Source: Lysobacterales bacterium (lineage in GTDB: Bacteria > Pseudomonadota > Gammaproteobacteria > Xanthomonadales > Xanthomonadaceae). From it: a stretch of DNA of 64,000 nt. The notes beneath the pieces were generated by a model, which saw only the letters and a program-made list of their open reading frames with translations, made no database searches and had not been told where the DNA came from. This document shows, piece by piece, positions 52,879 through 62,076 of the stretch (its first letter is position 1; each line of letters starts with the position of its first letter). The position numbers and the translations under genes were made by a program. The DNA lies in assembly GCA_015655355.1 (NCBI GenBank), contig JAATFG010000016.1, forward strand, positions 1 to 64,000, in the 5' to 3' direction.

Positions 52879-53859
52879 ATGGTTTTGCAGCAGAACAGGA
52901 AAATCCTCGTGGCCGCGTTGCTGGCCAGCTTGGCCGCGTGCCAGAAAACCGAAACGCCGGCGACCAGCGCCGCCACATCGCTTTCGGCAACGCCTGCCGC
53001 TGCGGCCACGAAGGCTGCGCCGGCCGTCGTGGCGAAAGTGGCCATCGCCGACATGAACGAGGACCAGCTGCGCCAGGCCGCGCTCACCGCGATGAGCGAA
53101 AACCGCTTGTATTCGCCTGCCGGCGACAACGCCATCGAGTACTACATCGCGCTGCGCAACAAGTTCCCGAACGATCCGAACATCAGTGGCGCGCTGATCG
53201 ACCTGGCGCCATACACCTCCATCGCGGTCGGGCAAAGCCTGAGCCGCGGCGAGTTCGACGAAGCCGAACGCATGACCGCGCTGATCCAGAAGATCGACGC
53301 GAACTACCCGGCCCTGCCGCGCCTGCACCAGAACATCGCCGACGCGAAGGACGCATTCCAGAAGAAGCAGGCGCAGGCCGTCGAAGCGCAGAGCCGCCTG
53401 GCGCAGCAACAGGCCGCCGAGCAGAAGGCGGCGCAGCAGAATGCCGCGCAGCAACCCCCAAAGGCCGGCCAGGCCGCGACCGTCGCGGCGACACCGCCGC
53501 CGCCGAAGCCGGTGGAAGAATCGGCGCCGCCGAAGCCGGTCGTCATCGCACCTGCGCCGGTACCGCAGACGCCGCCGGCCACCACGCCCGCGGCCGTGCC
53601 GGCCGCCACCGAACTGCGCCTGGTCAATGCGCCGCCACCGCGCTATCCGGCCGACGCCCTGCGCGAAAACATCAGTGGCGAAGTGCTGCTGGAATTGAGC
53701 ATCGACACCGACGGTTCGGTCAGCAGTGCCAAGGTGGTGCGTTCGTCGCCGCCGCGCGTGTTCGACTGCGAAGCGCTTACGGCGGTGAAGCGCTGGAAGT
53801 TCGCGCCGATCAGCGAGCCGACGGTCACCCGACGCACGATCAACTTCAAGCCGAACTGA
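52879..53859 (+). CDS. TonB C-terminal-domain protein with lipoprotein-like signal
   Basis: LVAALLASLAACQK lipobox; Gln/Ala-rich and Pro-rich linkers; PPRYPADALRENISGEVLLELSIDTDGSV...KRWKFAPI. Confidence 0.85.
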   Translation: MVLQQNRKILVAALLASLAACQKTETPATSAATSLSATPAAAATKAAPAVVAKVAIADMNEDQLRQAALTAMSENRLYSPAGDNAIEYYIALRNKFPNDPNISGALIDLAPYTSIAVGQSLSRGEFDEAERMTALIQKIDANYPALPRLHQNIADAKDAFQKKQAQAVEAQSRLAQQQAAEQKAAQQNAAQQPPKAGQAATVAATPPPPKPVEESAPPKPVVIAPAPVPQTPPATTPAAVPAATELRLVNAPPPRYPADALRENISGEVLLELSIDTDGSVSSAKVVRSSPPRVFDCEALTAVKRWKFAPISEPTVTRRTINFKPN

Positions 53860-53899
53860 CGACGCAAGGGAAACGCGCTGCTGGCGCGGAGCGACGTTG

Positions 53900-53930
53900 C
53901 GAAAAGGGCCGCATTGCGCGGCCCTTTTCG
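53900..53930. terminator. bidirectional Rho-independent terminator
   Basis: CGAAAAGGGCCGC-ATTGC-GCGGCCCTTTTCG, 13-bp stem between convergent genes. Confidence 0.88.
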
Positions 53931-53955
53931 TTGCAGGCGAAATACCGCTTCCGCC

Positions 53956-55151
53956 TCAACTCGACACGGCGAGCTGTTCGTCGTGGTAGCGCCGGCTGGC
54001 CAGCCACCACAACGCCAGCGCCAGCAACAAGCTGCAGGCGAAATACACCGTCCATTCGACCGGCGCCACCGCCTCGCCGCGGATGATCCGCAGCAACATC
54101 TGGTTCTGCGCCAGGAACGGCACCGCGAACTGCCACAGCTGGGTCTTGACCGGGTTCACCATCAGGATCAGCGTCGGCAGCATCGGCACCAGGATCAGCA
54201 ACGACATGTAGCTCTGCGCCTGTTTCACCGTCTTCGCGCCGGCCGCCAGCCAGGTCAGCAGCGAGGTGCCGAACAGCAGCACCGGCACCAGGATCAGCAG
54301 CATCGTCGCGATCGCCTGCCCGCCGACCTGCATCTGCTTGCCGATGCTCGGCACCAGCATCGCGCCGACGCTCAGCGCGACCAGGGTCAGCAGCAATCCG
54401 CACAGGCCCAGCAGCGAAGCGGCGAAGATCTTTCCGGTCACCACGCCGCTGCGCGAGGCCGGCGTGGCCAGCAAGGGCTCCAGCGACTGGCGTTCGCGTT
54501 CGCCGGCGGTGGCGTCGATCACCAGATGTGCGCCGCCGAGGAAGGCGCTGAGCAACAGCAGGTACGGCAGGAAGCTCAGGGCCATGCCGCGTTTCGCTTC
54601 GGGCGTCGAAAGATCCTTGTCCGCGATCGCCAGCGGCATCGCCACGCCGGGACTGATGCCGCGCGCGAGCAGGCGCAAGGCGCCGACCTGCTGCGCGTAG
54701 GCACCGAGCACGGTTTCCACGCGCTGCACCGGGATGCGCGTGTCCTGGCGGGTGGTGTCGCTGACGATCTGCACCTGCGCCGGCTTGCCGGCCTGCCAGT
54801 CCTTGGCGAAATCCGCGTCGATGCGCAGGTACAGGTCTTCGTCCTGGTCGCGGATCGCGGTGTCGAGGTCGCCGTCGACCTTCTTCCCGACGATGCCCTG
54901 CGAGGCGAGGAAGCCGACCAGGTTCGGTGCGTACTGCGCGCCGACGATCGGCACTTCCAGCGGTTTCTCGTTCTGGCTTTGGGTGCGCGACTGGACCAGC
55001 GCGCCGATGCCGATGATGAATATCGGCGTCATGATCGGCGCCAGCACCAGGGTCATCAGCAGGGTGCGGGTGTCGCGCACCAGTTCGCGCAATTCCTTCG
55101 CGCAGACGATCCAGATAGTGCTTCGAGTCAACGCGTTGTTCGAGAACAGGT

Positions 55152-55155
<4 letters not shown>
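53956..55155 (-). CDS. ABC-2 type transporter permease (NatB-like)
   Basis: KELRELVRDTRTLLMTLVLAPIMTP...ATAGERERQSLEPLLATPASR; six or more TM segments. Confidence 0.88.
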
Positions 55156-55906
<751 letters not shown>

Positions 55907-55907
<1 letters not shown>

Positions 55908-57451
55908 CACGGACTCCAACCATTGAAATTGACGAAGGGCGACGGCGCCTGCAACGCATCCAGGCATTTTCCGTCGAGCGATTTGGCGTCGGCGCCGTCG
56001 ATGAAGCGCGCCGCCAGGCGCGGCATGCAGCCGGCGCCGATGACGTTGTGGCCCTGCCCGCGCAGCACGAACAAGCGGCCGTTGGGCAACGACTTGACCA
56101 CGTCCTCGCCATAGCGCGGCGGGGTGACCGGGTCGAACTGGCCTTCCAGCACCAGCGTCGGCACGCGGGTCGATAGCGGCTGGTGGAAATCCGCCGGCAT
56201 TTCGCCCTTCGGCCACACCTTGCACGCGGCGGCCATCACCTCCGTGAGCGAATCGCCGAGCACGGTGTCCTTGTCCTGGGCGCTGTTCGCTATCTGATCG
56301 CCGTCCTCGCTGCACACCACCGAGAACTGCATGCCCATCGCCATTGCGTCCTGCAGGTTGTCGTGCAGCATCGCGGTCAACGCGGTCAACGCTTCGTAAT
56401 GGCCCTGGTTGGCGTCGTGGATCAGTGCCGGCAACACCGTCGCCACCGTCGGCATGTACGCGAACATGCGCACCAGCCCGGCCACGTCGCCGGCCTGCAA
56501 GGCCTTGCTGCGCAGTTCGCCGCTGGTCGCATCGCGGTACGACACCTGCGGCGGGTTCGCCTTCAGCGTGGCGAGCAGCTTCGACAGTTCCTCGCGCGGC
56601 TGGCCGAGTGTGCGGCGGCAAGCGGCATCCTTGTCGCACTGGCCGAATTGCAGCGCCAGCGCGTCGTCAAGGTTGCGCGCGAAGATGTTGCCGAGGATCA
56701 GCGTGTTCGGCACGACCGAATCGAGGATCACGCTGCGCACGTGCTGCGGCTGGCGCATCGCGTACTGCTGGGCCACGCGCGTGCCGTAGCTGACACCGAC
56801 GAGGTCGATCTTGTCGGCGCCGATCGCCTGGCGCACCGCATCGAGGTCGCGCAGCGCGTCGGTGGTGGTGTAGAAGCGCAGGTCGGCCTTCTTCGCCAGT
56901 TCGTCGCGGCAGTTCGTCAGCGATTGCAGGAAGGCGGCGCGCGCCGCGTCGCTCTCGTCGTCGCTGTCGGGGAAATGGCAATTGAGCAGGTTGGATTTGC
57001 CGGTGCCGCGCTGGTCGAGCAGAATCACGCTGCGCTTCTTGCGGATTTCGGCGAAGGCCGGATCCAGCGCCGGATAGCTCTCGATCGCCGATTGCCCCGG
57101 GCCGCCGGCGATGAAGAACACCGGGTCGTCCGCGCTGTCGCCGTCGTCGGTCGGCGGCAGCCAGGCCAGGCCGAGGTCGAGCTTGCGTCCGTTCGGTTGC
57201 GCCGGATTCTCCGCGACCTGGAACGTCGTGCACTGCGCCTGCAGGCTTTTCTTCTGCGGCTCGGACTGGCCGAGGATGCACGGCTCGAAGGCGAGCGCGC
57301 CGAGCTTGCGCTTCGGCGCCGGTTGCGCGGCGATGTTCGCGTGCGCCGGCTTGTCGGCCTTGTGCGCATGCTGCCAGTGCTGGAAGGCGTACACCGCCGC
57401 GACCACGACGATCGCCAGCGGTATCCGGTATTTGAGTGGAAGCGATTTCAT
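55907..57451 (-). CDS. membrane-anchored S33-family alpha/beta-hydrolase peptidase
   Basis: N-terminal TM; FFIAGGPGQSAIES; LLDQRGTGKSNLL; DLVGVSYGTRVAQQYA. Confidence 0.87.
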
Positions 57452-57525
57452 TGCATGTCCTCGATGCTCGTCATCAGTCTGCGTTGTCGGTCTTCAATTG
57501 CGCTCTTCAACTTCGTTCTTCGCCG

Positions 57526-57723
57526 TCATTCCCCATCGAAGAGGAAAATCGCCTCGATGCTGGAATCGAACAGGCGCGCGATGCGGAACGCCAGCGGCAG
57601 GCTCGGGTCGTACTTGCCGGTTTCCAGCGCGTTGATGGTTTGCCGCGACACGGCCAATTCCTCGGCCAGCTGGCCTTGCGACCAGCCACGTCCCTCGCGC
57701 AATTCGCGCAGGCGGTTGTTCAC
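57526..57723 (-). CDS. small XRE-family transcriptional regulator
   Basis: VNNRLRELREGRGWSQGQLAEELAVSRQTINALETGKYDPSLPLAFRIARLFDSSIEAIF; GTG start. Confidence 0.9.
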   Translation of the reverse strand: MNNRLRELREGRGWSQGQLAEELAVSRQTINALETGKYDPSLPLAFRIARLFDSSIEAIFLFDGE

Positions 57724-58337
57724 GAATAACGCCTCGCGATGACCAGCTTGGTCGCACCGTATGACAGGCACAGCGCCGGAAACACCCACAGCATCGCCAC
57801 TTCGGCAGGTATCGCGATCAGTTTCGCGCTCTGCAGGAAACCCAACGCCATGAACAGCGCGCTGACCACCGCGGCGGAAATCGCAACCGCCTCCAGTTCC
57901 ATGCGTCGCTGCAATTCGTCGCAGCCGCGCACGTAGCGCGCCATCGCGCGGATCACCAGCACCAGGAACACGACCGGCAACAACGCGATGGCGAAGCGCA
58001 GCCAGGTCGCGTCGATGCGCGCCAGCAGCGGCTTCCACACCAGCATCACCGCGACGTAGGCGACCATCGGCGGCATGAAATCGCGGTTGTAGCGGCGCTG
58101 CTGCGCCATCAGCACCGGGTCGCTCATTTTTTCGCGCACGTGCCGCCGCCACGCCGGTACCAGCCACAACGCGCCGAACGCCAGCATCGCCACCGCCATG
58201 CCGGCGGCCATCCCGGCGGCGAAGCCGCGCTGGTCTTCGTCCAACGGCGACGCCGGCAGGAACGCCAGCAGCAGGCAAATGACGATGACGGCCAAGCCCA
58301 GGCCGATGCGTTGCGGGAAAGCGGCCAAGCGGAACAT
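57720..58337 (-). CDS. multi-TM membrane protein upstream of XRE regulator
   Basis: About six hydrophobic segments; overlaps XRE start by 4 nt. Confidence 0.75.
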   Translation of the reverse strand: MFRLAAFPQRIGLGLAVIVICLLLAFLPASPLDEDQRGFAAGMAAGMAVAMLAFGALWLVPAWRRHVREKMSDPVLMAQQRRYNRDFMPPMVAYVAVMLVWKPLLARIDATWLRFAIALLPVVFLVLVIRAMARYVRGCDELQRRMELEAVAISAAVVSALFMALGFLQSAKLIAIPAEVAMLWVFPALCLSYGATKLVIARRYS

Positions 58338-58495
58338 CACCGCACGTTCCGCAGGGCGATGCCGATGGCCATGCCACGCAAGTGGCTGCCCAATCCGGCG
58401 GTCAACGGGGTGTCCAGCATCGATGAGAGCAACAGGCAGGTGGTGATGATCGCGGCGGCCAGCGCCAAATGCCAAGCGAGCGAGGGGTGGAACAT
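58337..58495 (-). CDS. small (52 aa) membrane protein
   Basis: MFHPSLAWHLALAAAIITTCLLLSSMLDTPLTAGLGSHLRGMAIGIALRNVR; TGATG overlap with next gene; not in ORF track. Confidence 0.55.
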   Translation of the reverse strand: MFHPSLAWHLALAAAIITTCLLLSSMLDTPLTAGLGSHLRGMAIGIALRNVR

Positions 58496-58520
58496 GGCGA
58501 ATCTCCGGGGCGAATACGCA

Positions 58521-58584
58521 TGTCAAGCAAACTTGACATGGAGCATGGGCCCGGAAAATCGACTTGTCAAGCGTCCTTTACATG
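58521..58584 (-). promoter_or_regulatory. tandem operator-like palindromes upstream of XRE operon
   Basis: ATGTCAAGCAAACTTGACAT (58521-58540) and TTGTCAAGCGTCCTTTACAT (58565-58584), 44 bp apart. Confidence 0.7.
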
Positions 58585-58684
58585 GCGGCTTTTTGCGCCG
58601 TCCGCGCCCGTCGCGGACACAAATGGGATGCACTGCGTGACCAACGCAACAGGCGCCGCGCACGTGCGCGCCTATAATTTGCAC

Positions 58685-59623
58685 ATGACCACAAATCCTG
58701 TTCCCGCGCTGTCCATCACCGACCTGCGCAAGACCTACGACAACGGCACCACCGCGCTCAAGGGCATCGATCTGCAAGTGGAAGCCGGCGACTTCTTCGC
58801 CCTGCTCGGCCCCAACGGCGCCGGCAAATCCACCACCATCGGCATCGTCTCCTCGCTGGTCAACAAGAGCAGCGGCTCGGTCGAAGTGTTCGGCGTGGAC
58901 ATTGCCCGCGACCGCGACGCGGCGATGCGCCTGCTCGGCCTCGTCCCGCAGGAAATCAACTTCAACCTGTTCGAGAAGCCGCTCGACATCCTGTGCAATT
59001 ACGCCGGCTTTTACGGCATCGAGCGCGAGGCCGCGCTGGTCCGCGCCGAAGAGGAATTGAAGCGCGCGCGCCTGTGGGAAAAGGCCGAAGTGATGAGCCG
59101 CACCCTGAGCGGCGGCATGAAGCGCCGGCTGATGATCGCCCGCGCGATGATGACCCGGCCGCGCCTGCTGATCCTCGACGAGCCCACCGCCGGCGTCGAC
59201 ATCGAGATCCGCCGCAACATGTGGGAAACGCTGAAGGACATCAACGAGGCGGGGACGACCATCATCCTCACCACGCACTACCTCGAGGAAGCCGAGAGCC
59301 TGTGCCGCAACCTGGCGATCATCGACAACGGCATCATCGTCGAGCAAGGCCCGATGAAGGCGCTGCTGGCCAAGCTCGACGTCGAAGGCTTCCTGTTCGA
59401 CGTCGACGGCGAACTGCCGGCGACGCTGCCGCAGATCGAAGGCGCCGCGCTGCTGGCGACCGATGCGCACACGCTCGACCTCGACATGCCGCGCGCGATG
59501 GACTTGAACCGCGTGTTCGCCACCTTCAACGATGCCGGCATCCGCGTGCGCTCGATGCGCACCAAGAGCAACCGCCTGGAAGAACTGTTCGTGCGCCTCA
59601 CCGGCGACAAGGCGGCGGCGTAA
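58685..59623 (+). CDS. yadG: ABC transporter ATP-binding protein (YadG-like)
   Basis: ALLGPNGAGKSTTIGIVSSLVNKSSGSVEVFG; SRTLSGGMKRRLMIARAMMTRPRLLILDEPTAGVDIEIRR. Confidence 0.9.
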   Translation: MTTNPVPALSITDLRKTYDNGTTALKGIDLQVEAGDFFALLGPNGAGKSTTIGIVSSLVNKSSGSVEVFGVDIARDRDAAMRLLGLVPQEINFNLFEKPLDILCNYAGFYGIEREAALVRAEEELKRARLWEKAEVMSRTLSGGMKRRLMIARAMMTRPRLLILDEPTAGVDIEIRRNMWETLKDINEAGTTIILTTHYLEEAESLCRNLAIIDNGIIVEQGPMKALLAKLDVEGFLFDVDGELPATLPQIEGAALLATDAHTLDLDMPRAMDLNRVFATFNDAGIRVRSMRTKSNRLEELFVRLTGDKAAA

Positions 59624-59625
59624 CC

Positions 59626-60438
59626 ATGAATACCGAAGTGATGACCCAGACCCAGACCGAAACCACCATCGCGCAGCGCAACTGGATCGCGCTGCGCACC
59701 ATCGTCCGCCGCGAAGTGATGCGCATCCTGCGCATCTGGGGGCAGACGCTGGTGCCGCCGGCGATCACGATGACCCTGTACTTCCTGATCTTCGGCGGCC
59801 TGATCGGCTCGCGCGTCGGCCAGATGGGCGGCTACACCTACATGCAGTTCATCGTCCCCGGCCTGGTGATGATGAGCGTGATCCAGAACAGCTACGGCAA
59901 CATTTCGTCGAGCTTCTTCGGCGCCAAGTTCGGCCGCCACATCGAGGAAATGCTGGTCTCGCCGATGCCGAACTGGGTGATCCTCGGCGGCTACGTCGCC
60001 GGTGCGGTGCTGCGCGGGCTGATGGTCGGCGCGATCGTGCTGTGCATTTCGTTGTTCTTCACCCGCCTGCACGTGCCGCATCCGCTGGTGACGCTGACGA
60101 CCGTGATCCTCGGCGCGACGATCTTCTCGCTGGCCGGTTTCATCAACGCCGCATTGGCCAAGAAGTTCGACGACATCGCCATCGTCCCGACCTTCATCCT
60201 CACCCCGCTCACCTATCTCGGCGGCGTGTTCTACTCGGTCACCCTGTTGCCTTCGTGGGCGAAGGCGATCACCCACGCGAATCCGATCTTCTACATGGTC
60301 AACGCGTTCCGCTACGGCCTGCTCGGCACCAGCGACGTGCCGCTGTGGATCGCGTATGCGTTGATGCTGCTGTTCGTGGTCGTGATGACGTGGATCGCCC
60401 TGTACCTGCTCAAGCGCGGTTCCGGCCTCCGCACGTAA
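59626..60438 (+). CDS. yadH: ABC transporter permease (YadH-like)
   Basis: LRTIVRREVMRILRIWGQTLVPPAITMTLYFLIFGGLIGSRVGQMGGYTYMQFIVPGL. Confidence 0.92.
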   Translation: MNTEVMTQTQTETTIAQRNWIALRTIVRREVMRILRIWGQTLVPPAITMTLYFLIFGGLIGSRVGQMGGYTYMQFIVPGLVMMSVIQNSYGNISSSFFGAKFGRHIEEMLVSPMPNWVILGGYVAGAVLRGLMVGAIVLCISLFFTRLHVPHPLVTLTTVILGATIFSLAGFINAALAKKFDDIAIVPTFILTPLTYLGGVFYSVTLLPSWAKAITHANPIFYMVNAFRYGLLGTSDVPLWIAYALMLLFVVVMTWIALYLLKRGSGLRT

Positions 60439-60451
60439 TCGAGGAAACATC

Positions 60452-61408
60452 ATGCGCATCCTGGTTCTGGGCGCCGGCGGCACCGGCGGCTATTTCGGCG
60501 GGCGCCTCGCCCAGACCGGCGCGGACGTGACCTTCCTCGTGCGCAGGCCGCGCGCGGCGGAACTCGACGCGAACGGCCTGCAAATCACCTCGCCGCTCGG
60601 CGATGCGCAATTCAAGGTGCAGCATGTGGTCGCCGAGGAACTGGCGAAGCTCGCGGCGGAAAAGCCGTTCGACCTGGTCATCCTCAGCTGCAAGGCCTAC
60701 GACCTCGATTCGTCGATCGACGCGATTGCGCCGGCCGTCTCCGCGAACGCCACGGTGCTGCCGATCCTCAACGGCCTGCTGCATTACGACGCGCTCGACG
60801 CGCGCTTCGGCCGCGGCAAGGTGCTCGGCGGTTTGTGCTTCATCGGCGCGATGAAAGGCGCGAACGGCGGAATCCTGCACCTCACGCCGCCGGCGTCGAT
60901 CACCTTCGGCGAGCGCGACACGCGCGAAATCACCGCGCGCGTCGCCGCACTTGCCGCGGCATGCGCCAAGGCCGACGCGTTCTTCAAGCACAAGGCCAGC
61001 ACCGACATCGCCGAGGACCAGTGGATCAAGTTCACCTTCCTCACCACGCTCGCTTCGGCGACGACGCTGATGCTCGGCAACGTCGGCCAGATCGCCTGCA
61101 GCGAAGGCGGTGCCGATTTCATGCGCGCGCTGTACGCCCAAGTGGTTTCCATCGCCGCCGCCGAAGGCCATGCGATTCCGGCCAGGGCGCTCGACATCGG
61201 CAACCGGCATTTCACCGACGTCGAATCGCCGGATACGGCGTCGATGATGCGCGACCTGCGCCAGGGCCTGCGCATCGAGGCCGCGCACATCGTCGGCGAC
61301 ATGGTCCACCGCGCGCAAAACCACGGTCTTGCGACGCCGCTGCTCGACGCGGCGTGGGTGCGTTTGCAGGTCTACGAAAAACTGAGTCAAGCCGCATCGG
61401 CGGCCTGA
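60452..61408 (+). CDS. ketopantoate reductase family protein (ApbA/PanE)
   Basis: MRILVLGAGGTGGYFGGRLAQTGADVTFLVRR; VILSCKAYDLDSSI; LPILNGL. Confidence 0.88.
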   Translation: MRILVLGAGGTGGYFGGRLAQTGADVTFLVRRPRAAELDANGLQITSPLGDAQFKVQHVVAEELAKLAAEKPFDLVILSCKAYDLDSSIDAIAPAVSANATVLPILNGLLHYDALDARFGRGKVLGGLCFIGAMKGANGGILHLTPPASITFGERDTREITARVAALAAACAKADAFFKHKASTDIAEDQWIKFTFLTTLASATTLMLGNVGQIACSEGGADFMRALYAQVVSIAAAEGHAIPARALDIGNRHFTDVESPDTASMMRDLRQGLRIEAAHIVGDMVHRAQNHGLATPLLDAAWVRLQVYEKLSQAASAA

Positions 61409-61482
61409 ATCCATGCGGCTGCATATTCGGCGGGCTTGGTGGCCGCATGCCGAGAACCCGTTCGCGAGCTGCCGAAGCGGTT

Positions 61483-62076
61483 ATGCTTGCGCCGTCCTCG
61501 GAAGATGTCGCGGCGGAACCGATGGAAAGTGGGGAAATCACTCGACTGCTGGCACAAGCGCGCGCCGGCGAACCGGAACGCCTGTCGGTGGTATTCGAAT
61601 CGCTCTATCCGGAACTGCGCCGGCTGGCGGCTTCGCGGTTGAGCGCGGGCGAACGTACGCTCAGCCCGACGGTGCTGGTCCACGAATTGTATCTGCACGC
61701 GACCAGTGGCGAACCGTTGTCGGCCACCGACCGCCGCCACTTCTTCGTCACCGCAGCCAAGGCGATGCGCTGGATCGTGATCGACCATGCGCGCCGCCGC
61801 GCCAGCGACAAGCGCGGCGGCGGCTGGGCGGCGGTCACGTTCACCGCCGAGCTGGCGGTGGCGGCCGACATCCCGGAGCCGCAGGTACTGGAATTGCACG
61901 AAGGGCTGGAGTCGCTGGGGGAGATCAATCCTCGGCAGCGCGAAGTGGTCGAGCTGCACTACTTTGCCGGGCTTGAGTTCTCCGAAATCGCCGGATTGCT
62001 GGAGTGCTCGCAGCGCACGGTGTACCGGGAATGGGAACGCGCCCGCGCGTTCCTGCACGCGCAGCTGGAGCCATGA
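61483..62076 (+). CDS. ECF-type RNA polymerase sigma factor
   Basis: LYPELRRLAASRL...HELYLHAT...FFVTAAKAMRWIVIDHARRRASDKRGG...INPRQREVVELHYFAGLEFSEIAGLLECSQRTVYREWERARAFL. Confidence 0.9.
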   Translation: MLAPSSEDVAAEPMESGEITRLLAQARAGEPERLSVVFESLYPELRRLAASRLSAGERTLSPTVLVHELYLHATSGEPLSATDRRHFFVTAAKAMRWIVIDHARRRASDKRGGGWAAVTFTAELAVAADIPEPQVLELHEGLESLGEINPRQREVVELHYFAGLEFSEIAGLLECSQRTVYREWERARAFLHAQLEP

